Positions 10,580 through 20,431 of a stretch of DNA of 64,000 nt are shown in pieces; position 1 is the stretch's first letter, and every line of letters starts with the position of its first letter. Location: the NCBI RefSeq assembly GCF_000150955.2, contig NC_011676.1:826419-890418 (forward strand), given 5' to 3'. Both the position numbers and the translations under genes were made by a program. This DNA is from Phaeodactylum tricornutum CCAP 1055/1. Lineage: Eukaryota > Bacillariophyta > Bacillariophyceae > Surirellales > Neidiaceae. The notes beneath the pieces were generated by a model, which was given only the letters and a program-made list of their open reading frames with translations, was not told where the DNA came from and made no database searches.

Positions 10580-11074
10580 ATGGTGCGTACAACACGCAGT
10601 TCGGCTCGTTTAGCCGCAGCCCCGGCGAAAGAAGCTCCCGTTGCTGTCAAGAAGACGGTAATCAAGAAGGCTGCGCCCAAGAAAGACACCAAGAAAAGCG
10701 ATCATCCCAAGGTCGTCGATGAGAAGGATCACCCTGCGGAATCTCCCGCCGCTCCCGCTACTCCGGCTGCCGAAGACACTGGCGATGAGAAGAAGACCGG
10801 GACCGACGATCAAAAGAAGACTGTAGCTATTGAGGCCTGCAAGCAATGAGGCGCTTTCAAGACACGGGCCAACACCATTGTCAAGGCTGTGGGGGACAAG
10901 GCCAAGATCTCAATCAATGCCGAAAAACCTGGCAAGGGGAATTTCGTCGTTCGCGTCAGTGGGCAAGATGCTCCATTGGTGGAACTTTTGGGTCTAAAGC
11001 GCCCATTCCCACCGTTGAAGGCTTTGGATATGGAGGAAGTATGTGAGAAAGTGCTCCAAGCGATTGAGGCATAA
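10580..11074 (+). CDS. Selenoprotein H, TGA at 10847 read as selenocysteine
   Basis: Reading from the ATG at 10580 through an in-frame TGA at 10847-10849 gives 164 residues ending at the TAA at 11072. The TGA lies in the sequence C-K-Q-TGA (residues 87-90), the CxxU redox motif of selenoprotein H. The coding character continues without break afterwards, with NAEKPGKGNFVVRVSG matching NPTKPRRGSFEVTLL of animal SelH and a helical EVCEKVLQAIEA at the end. The preceding strand TVAIEACKQ matches the TVVIEHCTS strand of animal SelH. The N-terminal about 75 residues are Lys/Ala/Pro-rich with TTRSSARLAA, as expected for a basic nuclear DNA-binding tail. SelH is a thioredoxin-fold nuclear oxidoreductase. 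An ordinary gene caller would end this protein at residue 89. A candidate SECIS element follows in the 3' region. No intron is seen. Confidence 0.9.
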
Positions 11075-11140
11075 GGGTGGTTATTACGGTAGGGGATGAA
11101 AATGCGGCCACCCGTATCCGCACGAAGCATGTGATATCAA

Positions 11141-11212
11141 GCAACGAAAAAATACTTGGAATGACGCCGTTCTCCTGCTGACCAGGAGATGGCTGAAATT
11201 GAATAAAGTTGC
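11141..11212 (+). promoter_or_regulatory. Candidate SECIS element in the 3' UTR of selenoprotein H
   Basis: Selenocysteine insertion needs a 3' UTR hairpin with an ATGA...TGA non-Watson-Crick quartet. Here ATGA is at 11161-11164 and TGA at 11194-11196. They flank a strong stem: GCC at 11166-11168 with GGC at 11191-11193, and CTCCTG at 11172-11177 with CAGGAG at 11183-11188. An outer stem, GCAAC at 11141-11145 with GTTGC at 11208-11212, could close the element. The apical loop (CTGAC) is small and lacks the usual unpaired AA, so the element is either atypical or drawn wrongly here. It starts about 67 bases after the stop codon. Confidence 0.45.
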
Positions 11213-11353
11213 AAAAGATAGCTAAAGCTTAAAATCATGGCAATATTTTAATTTACTTGTACTAATAATAATATTCCTGAAGGGGGGGAAAACTCGTGTA
11301 TGAAAAAGCATGGCACTTTCAATGGGACTACTCTTTTTGCCCCATATCCTTCT

Positions 11354-12977
11354 CTAAAGAGTACCAATAGACACGTCAGATGTAAGGCGTTTCTCAGAAG
11401 CCCCAAGATACGCCTGTTCCTTAGCGAACTCGGATTCGAAACGAATACCCCCTTCGGTGTCGGCCAAACCCATCGATTTTGCCGACTGTACCCAGTATGT
11501 CTGCGGTGACCCGACACCCCGAGGACGTGTCGTCTTAAGTTTTGCGTAAATCCGTCGAACATGTTCAGGAATTTGTTGGCACTGCTCGAAGTGGAAGCGT
11601 TGCATATCAGCTACAGTCTGGTAGATTCGACTGATCGACGAAGGATAGCACACAGCTCGTTCAGCTCGGTCTCGTGGACGCAAATGGGCGCAATGGACAC
11701 ATCGAATGCCAACCTGACCCGATTGAAGTTTCTGGGCGCCCTTCGAGTGACGAGCAGCAACGTCCTTTTCAGAGGCGGCAAAGATTTCGAGCATTTCCGA
11801 ACGTACGTAACACTGACGGTCCGAAAGTGAATCTACATCCGATGGCATAGCTAATAGCATCCGTCTCTGGCGGGCCATGGGCATTGGGGGTGGCGGCTGG
11901 TGATGGTGTGGCGGATATCCATATTGTGTCTGCATAGGATGTCTCTGTTGATAGTAGTAGGGATCGGGGTGATTGCCTCCATAGTAGGCCTGGTCTTCCC
12001 GCTGATCATAGTACCCTTGACGGTAATAACCTTGCTCATGTGGAAGGACCGGAAGTGGTGGTCCTGGCGAACTCCAACGTGGCTGGTGATGCCCATGGGG
12101 TGTCGGAGGTGTGACAACTTCCTGGCTCGCGTGGTACAAAGCTCCCATGCCAGATCCATGCTGAGGCGGCGGACCGTGCTGTTCGTACCCAGTCGAGCTC
12201 TGAGAATGAGTTTGTCGAGAGTAGTGCATGTCATTGTGGCGACGCGCACAAGCTTCTTCGTGCGCGCAGGCTTCTTCGTAACTCAGGAAAGTGGCAACGT
12301 TGCAGAAATCGCAAGCCCAACGGCGAGGACGAGAATAGTCACTACCTCCTTCAGTGTGCGATGGAGGGACATGGTTCCTGTACGGTTGGTTGTATTCGAC
12401 CTCTTGATACGATGGTGCACGATAAACACCAGCATACTGCTGACGTTTGGGATAGATCGGAGGTGCTCCGAAACTCTCTGAAGCAGGTCGGTTTCGTCCT
12501 TGGCTATCGGGAGTAAGAACTGGAGGTCCTTGGTGTCTTTTCTCCGTTGCGTATAGTTCCTCTACATGGCGATGGTGGTGGTGGCGATCAACCGCCGACA
12601 GTGGAATCGGCTGCTTGTCATCGTAAGGCCGTTCCGAAGCTGGTACAAGTACGTGCTTCGGGTAAGATGCAGGTGAGTCCTGATGCATTTCTCCGTAATA
12701 CATCTTTTCTTTCTTAGCATATGAATTAAATCCGGTGTCGTTTTGACCAGGTGACTCAGGGTCGCGTTCAGCAAACTTGCGCTTTAGCGAGGAATCAGCC
12801 GTGCCATCCCGAGAGGAGTCTCCGTTATCTGCCCCCCTCCCATGGTCAAAGAGTTGGGGTTTATTCTGGGCTGAAGAGGTAGATGAAAGTATCACAGGAT
12901 GAGATGAATGCCCCAATGGAAAGAGAACGAAGCCACGACTTTGACTTACCATCCAGGGGCTCTTCAGCAGACATCAT
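11354..12977 (-). CDS. Zinc-finger protein of unknown role (probably a stramenopile-specific family)
   Basis: A 28-base first exon (12977-12950, coding MMSAEEPLD plus one base) joins across a 79-base GT-AG intron (12949-12871) to a long exon ending at 11354, giving 514 residues. The first about 190 residues are disordered and rich in Ser, His and Pro. A C2H2-like finger follows (CDFCNVATF with EEACAHEEAC). Then come long His/Tyr/Pro/Gln-rich low-complexity stretches. The C-terminal third is the conserved-looking part. It has MLLAMPSDVDSLSDRQCYVR, then GIRCVHCAH, then a segment reading AVCYPSSISRIYQTV ending in RFHFEQC, which together supply Cys and His for a second zinc site. I recall this arrangement from diatom proteins of unknown function. 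A nuclear regulator is plausible; nothing more is supported. The gene is convergent with selenoprotein H. Confidence 0.75.
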
Positions 12978-14095
12978 GTTATATTTTTTTCTATTCACGC
13001 GATGTCGTCACTTGACTCGCTCTTTCTTACAAAGGGGCACTGGTTCTTATCACCAGCTCGACAAATTGCTGTCTGCACACCTTTCAAATTGTGAACGAAT
13101 GAAACCAGCGATCAATGCTCGACTCTTGTGGCCGACTCTTGTCAACTTACGCCGAAAAAAGGCAGATCCTCTCCATCAAATTGTGGCGAATGAAATATTC
13201 CACGCAACGCTGAGGCCGATCATGTCCGGTCGAGAATTAAATCAATTTTCAAAACTCAACGGATCTCTGGGTCATTTCATTTATGAAGTTTCCTTCGATA
13301 GCGTCTGATCGACTTCTCCGCGACATTCGTTTTTAAATAATATTAGGTACGGAAATGGATCAAAAGTTTGTTGGGAACGTCTGGCGAAGCACAAAACGGA
13401 AGCTCACCTTCATTTTTTAGAGCTGCCTTCAGTGCGTGAAGATTGGCACATCCAACCCAATTAGCCTATGAAGCCAAAATTGTCTTTGACTCCCGCAGCG
13501 GGAAGAGAATTTTAGTCGTTTCAGTGTCGGTCACGTAGGGCACGGTCGCTAGAAATCGCTGATTCCTATTCTCTAGGTTCCACCTTGCTGTTCGTCTTTC
13601 TCCTGCTCCACGATGAACTCGGTTGACAAGACGAGATTGGCCAAGCGACTTGCTAATCAACCCCATCCATCTTTGTAGAAAAGAATTTGAAAAGCATTTT
13701 CATTTGTCATACTGGTGGCTCATGCTGCAAAAATTTAGACATCCAAAATGATGCATTAGAAAATATGTCCATGTGTTTCTTTATTTTCAGCTTATCTCGC
13801 GGCGATGATCAGTAGAGCATTCTACGCATAAGACAGGTACTCCTCGTGATCTCCACGAATATAGAAAGAGGACAGTCTTTTCTATTGCGAGTATGGAAGT
13901 ATGGCATCTCCCTGTCCGAATTCCGACACGAAAGAAAAATGTACTTTCCACTCATGGTCCTTATCCTGTCGTTCATATACCGTTTCTCGATAGTGGTCGA
14001 TACTGGCAGGGAATTTGTTCTTGCGTTCGTTTCCTGAGTGATCCCAAATATCCTAGGTGTGCGATCAAGGCAAAGAAAATGAAGAAGAGAATCTG
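12978..14095. other. Intergenic, nothing recognised
   Basis: About 1.1 kb upstream of the zinc-finger gene and downstream of the monooxygenase. The 141-codon plus-strand frame across its left edge overlaps the zinc-finger first exon and shows no domain. No repeats were seen. Confidence 0.4.
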
Positions 14096-15870
14096 TTAGT
14101 GTGATATCAATTCACGTGCCTCACATTTCCTGTACTGTCGAAACGATCGCTGCGTTTCGAGACGCTGATAGCAATAATCCCGGTATGTATCGGGGCCGGC
14201 GGGAAAGACATTCTTACGCTGCACCCAAGTGTGGTCGTAAATTGTCTGCACATAGTCGTAACAGTAGCAAAAGTGTACCAAAGTGATGGTCAGACGTGGG
14301 TGGATCCAAAAATACGACGTCCGTCAACAAACCACAACAAGAAAGACCGACACCGTTTCACAGCCGATTAATCTGCATTTCACACGTGTTGACAACGTAC
14401 CTTGTTGGTGACAAGGAAGTCTTCCATACGATTATCGTATATGTCGGCGTAACTTGCCAAACGTCGGCAGTAATCCCATTGTGCGGATCCTAAATAGTGC
14501 GAATCCTGCGGTACCCGACCATCGTCAACTTTACCCTCTCCGCCAGACACGGCTGCTTCTTCCGCATGTTGTTGACGTGCACTCTGATCCGGTAAAACGC
14601 TGGGTGAATTGGTCCAAGAGGACCAGACTGCTTCCGCTTGCAATTCAAAAAGCGGAAAGGGGATGACCGAATGGGGCAATCCTACGAAGCACAGGTTTGG
14701 GTACGTGGCATGCCACAGTTGCTCAAACAAGGGTTTGACTCGCCGTGTTCCAATTGTAGCGTCGAAATCCAGATTGGACGTGGACTCGCTAATAAAAGGA
14801 AAATTGTAGTCGTACCCCGTACAAAAGATAATGGTATCGACCTTTTTCGCAACGAAATCAGTGCGAGCGAACGTAACGGCACCGTCTTCCCGTACCCTAA
14901 CCGTTGGCGGCACCCAGGTAACGTTAAACTCGGTGATGGGAGCGTCGTCGGGCGCCGTTGAATCGGACAAGAAAACGTGGCGACAAACTCCGGACAGTTC
15001 CCTAGCAATATCCGATCCACTCGCTCGTCCACCAACGCAAAGCACCGTTTGTCCCCGAAAGGCGTCGGGGTTATCGTAGGCCATGGCGTGTAGAGTTTGT
15101 CCCCGAAAGTATTGTTCCAATCCATCCAAAGCAGGAATCGCCGGTACTCCGTAGTGTCCGTTGCATACAAAGACTCCATCAAACGCTTCGCTACACTCTT
15201 TTCCGTCGGTATCTGTAGTGAGTTCGACACGTGGCAACGGTTCTTCCCGAGTCGAAAGCCGGCTTTGCGAAATATATTCCACGGTATCCCCAACCCGATC
15301 GGAGAGGATCCGTAGATGCGTGACACGTGTGCGGTAGCGAATGAATGGTTCCAACTTGAAACGATCGCGGTAATGATGTAGGTAGTCCAGTACTTGACGG
15401 TGTGTTACAAAACTTGCATTGGGCTCCAAATTAGGCCAGGGTAGTTCCCGAAACGCCATGATTTCTTTGGGCAAGTTGGTCCGTAAGTGACGATACATGG
15501 GTTTGGTAGCTGCCGTCTCGTCTCGGTAATTCCATACGCCACCCATTGCATCTCCTTGTTCCAATACAACGGGACGAACCTTTCCGCCACTTTGGCGGTG
15601 TACGACACGTGCCGCCGCTAGCCCTGCTGCTCCTCCCCCAAGGATTGCAATTTTGGGAGCGGCCAGCGACATGATTGGTGCTGATGATGATGACGTTGAC
15701 GACATGTACAAACAGCGAGGAGGAGATCGCACGACGAGGCTCACTGTGGTACCCAAACGCAGCGACACCAGCATGCAAAAGCACACGCAATGGACCAGTT
15801 TGTGAGAGGCTAGGTGTGACGATCGGACGTTTGCTTTTCTTTTGTAATAACTAAGAACACTACTTTTCAT
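14096..15870 (-). CDS. Flavin-containing monooxygenase (FMO family)
   Basis: Exon 1 (15870-14401) and exon 2 (14245-14096) join in phase 0 across a 155-base intron beginning GTACGT, giving 539 residues. Without the splice the protein would end in a short tail unlike the family. The protein has the FAD-binding GGGAAGLAA near residue 75, the FMO fingerprint FRGQTLHAMAY, the second dinucleotide site CVGGRASGSDIA for NADPH, and FCTGYDYNFPF, equivalent to the FATGY motif. It should use NADPH and O2 to oxygenate a soft nucleophile (N or S) of an unknown substrate. The N-terminus carries a hydrophobic stretch (VCFCMLVSLRLGTTVSLVV), perhaps a signal or anchor; a later Met (MSSTSSSS) would give a cytosolic form. 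The C-terminal exon reads TIYDHTWVQRKNVFP and is of the type seen in algal FMOs. Confidence 0.88.
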
Positions 15871-16367
15871 CAAGAGGAACAAGCTTGGACAGGACTTGAA
15901 ATATCTGTAGGTGTCAATGGAACGAGAAGTACCTGTACTGGAACAGCAGGCCAATTGATTCAGTCTTCCGATTAGAATGAAGAGGGGAAGGTCTGGGACG
16001 ACAGAAATTCCAAAGCGCTCCTACCTACGCTGACTGTGAAAAGCTGCATCACACGAGTCCAGGACCATTTTATCCGTAATTCGTCAAAATCCGGGTTTTA
16101 CCCATCATATGGAAGGTTATCGTAAAAGCTAAAACTGTAACCTGTTTCCGACATCGAGACCGGGGCGAATCTGTGCATCTTCCGCATTGGTAGACGCAAA
16201 GTCCAATTTAAAAATTATTGTGCATTGAACTACATGTTTTTTTCATCATTTGCAGTTCAGATAAATCAATCGACCTTTGCCTGCCACCTGAAACAAGCGC
16301 TCTCGGGACAAATGACTGGAATGTCCTGCCAGGGGAAGAGCATTGTCCCAAACTCCACAAAAGATAG
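15871..16367. other. Intergenic, nothing recognised
   Basis: Spacer between the malic enzyme 3' end and the monooxygenase 5' end. It holds no ORF with recognisable content. Confidence 0.4.
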
Positions 16368-18236
16368 CTACTTCTTGGATCCCAAGTGAACGTCAACCTC
16401 CTCAAATGGATCGTACATGAGTGATTCCACGTACTTTCCCATATCCACCGGTCTCTGCTCGGTTGCTACTCCCGTTTCGTGCGCCTGATTGGCAACGGCG
16501 ATTGCAATGTTTTTCGAAACCTGTCTGATCCGAGACAGTGGAGGATACATGCAACCGACGTCCAACTCTTCGGGACCTACTTCCGCCGCCAACGTTTCCG
16601 CTGCCAACAGCATATCGTAATTTGTAATGCGAGTAGATCCGGCCGCCAATACGCCAAGCCCAATGCCCGGGAAAATGTATGCGTTGTTGCCCTGCCCCGG
16701 GACACGTTGGCGCCCATCCTGCAACGTCACCGGATCAAATGGACTGCCGCTGCAAAAAATTGCACGCCCATCGGTCCATTCATAGGCTTCTTGCGCCGTG
16801 CATTCCGCCTTGGACGTAGGATTGCTCAACGCAAAAATGACCGGAATTTTGTTGTGGGCAGCCATGTTTTCGCAAATTTCTTTCGTAAACGAATTCGGAA
16901 TGGCGGATACACCGATCAATCCGGTAGGCTTGAGCATGTCGATTGCTGCTAACAAGTTTGGGCAGTCGTCCACATCGTGCGCAAAATCGACCTTGTGGTG
17001 CTGTAGGCTATCCAAACGCGATTTGGTCACCAAACCCTTCGAATCGACGAGAAAGATCTTCTTCCGAGCTTGTTCAATTGGTAAGTGGCCCTTCTCGGCA
17101 ATGGCGAGCGCCAATAGTTCAGCAATACCGGTCCCGGCTTCCCCCGCGCCGGCAAACAAAAAAATGTGATCAATCAAGTCTTTGCCAGTGAGTCGGTTGG
17201 AAGCAAGCAAACCGGCCAGAGCCACGGCTGCCGTTCCTTGAATATCGTCATTGAAAGTGCAGGCCTTGTCTTGCCACGCACTTAGTAGCCGGAAGGCGTT
17301 CAAGTTACCAAAGTCCTCGAATTGAATCATCACATTGGCTCCGAATTTGTTCTGAGCAGCTTCAAAGAACTCGGCAATCAAATCATCGTAGGCTTGCCCT
17401 CGCTCCCGAGGCCGTCGAAGACCGAGGTAGTACGGATCGTTCAGATTTTCCTCGTTGTTGGTGCCCACGTCAATGTGTACCGGCAAGACCTTGGCCGGAT
17501 CGATGCCACCGCAGGCCGTGTACAGGGCCAATTTCCCAATGGGAATACCCATACCGTTGACACCGAGATCACCCAATCCTAGAATCCGTTCACCATCCGT
17601 GACAACAATTGTAGTAATCTTGGAGGTAAACCAATTGTCGAGGAGTGTACGAATCTTGCCCGAATCTTCTAGCGAAAAGTACATGCCGCGAAGCGTACCC
17701 CGATAAATGGCCGAAAAGTTCTGACATGCTTCACCGACGGTGGGTGTGTAGACCAACGGCATGACTTCGGACGTGTACTTGCAAAGAATAGCATAAAAGA
17801 GACGTTCCGAGACATCCTGAATGTTGTGCAGATAAATGTACTTTTCCAGTGGCGATTCTTTGGACCGCATTTGCAACATGCATCGTTCGACGTCGAGTTC
17901 GAGTGGGAGAAAGGCAGCGGGTACCAAGCCTCGAATCCCCAAGCCTTCCCGTTCGGAAATCGGAGTGGATACCCCAGAATATCGAATAGTATCGCGAACG
18001 ACTTCGACGCCCGTAACGGGAAGTCGTGACACCATCTTTTCGCGTGGGGGACGAGCACGGACGGAAGTAGTCACCACCATGGCGACGATGGTTAGGATGC
18101 AGAAGTATGTTCTAGAAATGGTGGGACGGCTTTTATGAGAAGCAGAACGGGGTGGATTGGAAAGTATGGCTGCAACAGTGAAGATCCAAGAGGTCAAACC
18201 CCCTAGCGGGTATTTTCGCCGATTCGGGGTTCGCAT
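16368..18236 (-). CDS. Malic enzyme (malate oxidative decarboxylase)
   Basis: A 622-residue malic enzyme converting malate to pyruvate and CO2 with NAD(P)+. Conserved marks are VYTPTVGEACQNFS with the catalytic tyrosine, QFEDFGNLNAF for metal and substrate, FNDDIQGTAAV, the dinucleotide motif GAGEAGTGIAE, and PVIFALSNPTSKAEC. The length fits eukaryotic enzymes of about 570 residues plus a 60-residue leader. The ATG ending at 18236 gives a basic, serine-rich leader with a hydrophobic patch, compatible with an organelle presequence; a later Met at MVVTTSVRARPP would remove most of it. In diatoms malic enzymes are discussed for mitochondrial pyruvate supply and C4-like carbon flow. Cofactor preference cannot be read with certainty. 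No intron is needed within the conserved part. It is divergent from ALG5. Confidence 0.93.
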   Translation of the reverse strand: MRTPNRRKYPLGGLTSWIFTVAAILSNPPRSASHKSRPTISRTYFCILTIVAMVVTTSVRARPPREKMVSRLPVTGVEVVRDTIRYSGVSTPISEREGLGIRGLVPAAFLPLELDVERCMLQMRSKESPLEKYIYLHNIQDVSERLFYAILCKYTSEVMPLVYTPTVGEACQNFSAIYRGTLRGMYFSLEDSGKIRTLLDNWFTSKITTIVVTDGERILGLGDLGVNGMGIPIGKLALYTACGGIDPAKVLPVHIDVGTNNEENLNDPYYLGLRRPRERGQAYDDLIAEFFEAAQNKFGANVMIQFEDFGNLNAFRLLSAWQDKACTFNDDIQGTAAVALAGLLASNRLTGKDLIDHIFLFAGAGEAGTGIAELLALAIAEKGHLPIEQARKKIFLVDSKGLVTKSRLDSLQHHKVDFAHDVDDCPNLLAAIDMLKPTGLIGVSAIPNSFTKEICENMAAHNKIPVIFALSNPTSKAECTAQEAYEWTDGRAIFCSGSPFDPVTLQDGRQRVPGQGNNAYIFPGIGLGVLAAGSTRITNYDMLLAAETLAAEVGPEELDVGCMYPPLSRIRQVSKNIAIAVANQAHETGVATEQRPVDMGKYVESLMYDPFEEVDVHLGSKK

Positions 18237-18849
18237 TGCAGGATCAGGATCGTACAAGAACTTCTTTTCGTCGTCGTCTGCTGCTTGGCGAAAAGCGTAA
18301 TCTACTACGTACAGGGCACGCTCTTTCTATTCATAATCAGTCAGTGTGAAGTACGTTCTTCGTAGGAATTGCGGGACACAACGTAGCGAAACAGATGCAG
18401 AACCCGAACTCCTCGACTTTGGAAACAGTTACCAACGAAAATCGTTGATGTGGATCGAACGAAACCTGCCGCGAACGACATAACAGGAACTGTACAAGTT
18501 GGATTTCACGCGGTCAGTGTCAAGGAAAGGCTTTTGGTTCGAAAACCGGCTCTCCGCCATTTGGCGCGCGTACTACTCTATCAACGTAGAAAGAAAGAGG
18601 TTTTCGGATGCAGTACAGACACTCGTGTGGTTCCCGCGTAAGAAAGTCAGTCTCATGAGACATCCGATACGGACGCTTTAGTAACTGCAAGACCCGGACG
18701 GCCGTGAGAACTGCGTCGAAAATAGTGCCTTGCCCTGACCATGACAATCAGGGCGCCGTTGCGGACAGTGATTTGTTGGCTGATAAAATCTGTGTGTGGA
18801 TGTGCGTAACGGCACTCCTGCCGAAAATAATGCAATCCACAACACCCAA
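18237..18849. other. Divergent promoter region between malic enzyme and ALG5
   Basis: About 610 bases between two start codons on opposite strands. No conserved ORF or repeat is seen; it must carry both promoters and 5' leaders. Confidence 0.45.
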
Positions 18850-19896
18850 ATGTCTGCATCGGTAAGCGATCCTCTTGCGACACACGGAATGCTCGTGTTG
18901 AGTATCCTCTCGGCGGCAGCACTTGTCGGAAGTGTGTTTTACATATTTTACCCCGCTGTGGAGGTGTTTCGACGGGGTGCCCGAGGCAAGGACACCCTAG
19001 ACGTTCTACAAAATGCGGAACGAGTTTCTGCAACGAACCCACCATTGATTTCTATCATTATACCTGCCTATAATGAAGAAGAGAGAATCACGATTATGCT
19101 GCAAGAAGCCTTCGACTATCTATCCTTGAAATCCTGCCCGGCGTTGGAATCTCTGAGGCAGGCGGTTCGTCACTACAATTCGCTCGCCACCGTCGATTCG
19201 CGAACAATCGAATGGATTGTTGTCAACGACGGTTCGACTGATCAAACATGCCAAGTCTACGAATCGTTTGTAAGGAATATTCCGAAACAACAAACACCCA
19301 TGACTTGGAAGTGTCTCAGTCTAGCTCGCAACTCTGGCAAAGGGGCGGCCGTCCAGGCCGGCATGCTCCGGGCGAAGGGATTGTTTCGTCTCATGGTTGA
19401 TGCTGACGGCGCGACGTCGTTTAGACCGGGTTTAGAAGCCGTCACTGCTTCGTTGCAAGGAACACAAGCGCCCATCGTGTTTGGGAGTCGCGCACACTTG
19501 GAGCAAACGGTCCAACGCAGTTTCGTGCGTACAACCTTGATGAAAGGCTTTCACATCCTCGTTGAATGGCTTGTTGGAGCTCACGAAATTCGGGATACTC
19601 AGTGTGGCTTCAAGATCTTTCGAGACGATGCCGCTGCCGTTCTGTTTGAGACCTTGCATTTACAACGCTGGGCCTTTGATACGGAACTCGTCTTTGTCGC
19701 GCATCGACTCCAATTGCCCATGCAAGAAGTGGCTGTACCCTGGCACGAGGTAGAAGGCAGCAAACTGCATACCAGTGCGTTTTCGCTCATTGTGGTCGCG
19801 GTTCAGATGCTGCGCGATATGCTCTGCGTGCGGCTCTGCTATACGTTCGGACTCTGGAAGGTTGTAACCTTACAACCAGCCTCGAAAGAGGACTGA
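18850..19896 (+). CDS. ALG5: Dolichyl-phosphate beta-glucosyltransferase (ALG5)
   Basis: A 348-residue ER enzyme that moves glucose from UDP-glucose to dolichyl phosphate, supplying the glucose donor for N-glycan assembly. After an N-terminal membrane anchor (residues about 14-35, LVLSILSAAALVGSVFYIFY) comes a GT-A glycosyltransferase family 2 domain. It contains ISIIIPAYNEEERI, WIVVNDGSTD, LARNSGKGAAVQAGM and the DxD-like LMVDADGATSF. Strong ALG5 marks are FGSRAHLE, RDTQCGFKIF, RWAFDTELVF and VPWHEVEGSKL. The start is set at the ATG at 18850, because the frame further upstream begins only with a GTG. No intron is seen. It is divergent from malic enzyme. Confidence 0.95.
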   Translation: MSASVSDPLATHGMLVLSILSAAALVGSVFYIFYPAVEVFRRGARGKDTLDVLQNAERVSATNPPLISIIIPAYNEEERITIMLQEAFDYLSLKSCPALESLRQAVRHYNSLATVDSRTIEWIVVNDGSTDQTCQVYESFVRNIPKQQTPMTWKCLSLARNSGKGAAVQAGMLRAKGLFRLMVDADGATSFRPGLEAVTASLQGTQAPIVFGSRAHLEQTVQRSFVRTTLMKGFHILVEWLVGAHEIRDTQCGFKIFRDDAAAVLFETLHLQRWAFDTELVFVAHRLQLPMQEVAVPWHEVEGSKLHTSAFSLIVVAVQMLRDMLCVRLCYTFGLWKVVTLQPASKED

Positions 19897-20431
19897 GCTG
19901 TCGAGAGATAAGCAAGGATTTTCTTTTCACACATCCGGACAACTGAATGAAAACATTTCCATCGTTGAAAGTAACACATATAGGAAAAATGTTGCTAGTA
20001 CGGCAGCAGAGCAAGGATAAGCAGCTTTATCTAATAGACGCACAATGCAACAAAGAGCGCAGGAATATTGGGACGAGCTGGAAATCACACATAGTCTTGG
20101 CATGGTTCCAACATCAGGTGATGTGTGTCCAAGCTTTCTTGGACAATCTGTCAAAATTCCGCGAAATGGAACGCATTAATGTGTCTTTCACAGGTACAAT
20201 CAATGCCCTATCAATATCCTCTCTACACGAACCTCACGTTGTATTATACCGAGGTTACTACTATTTTAAATGTAAAAAAATAATCCATCTACGAAAATTT
20301 GGAAGCGGGTACATCATAGTACATACAGAAAACATACTACTCAAAATGAGCCGGCCGCTCTCTTTGGAGCCATAGAATACGGGCGTCATTTGCCCGTCGA
20401 CGAACAGCATTTTACCAAGTTTTGCTTTGCT
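19897..20431. other. Intergenic, nothing recognised
   Basis: Convergent 3' spacer, AT-rich in part. Only short, unsupported open frames on both strands. Confidence 0.4.

Noticed and set aside
11090-11135. Alternative SECIS starting at the ATGA near 11096
   Set aside because: Only a five-base stem (TGCGG/CCGCA) forms and the spacing to the following TGA is uneven, so the hairpin at 11141-11212 fits better.
12883-13308. Plus-strand 141-codon frame
   Set aside because: It overlaps, on the opposite strand, the first exon and intron of the zinc-finger gene and has no known motif.
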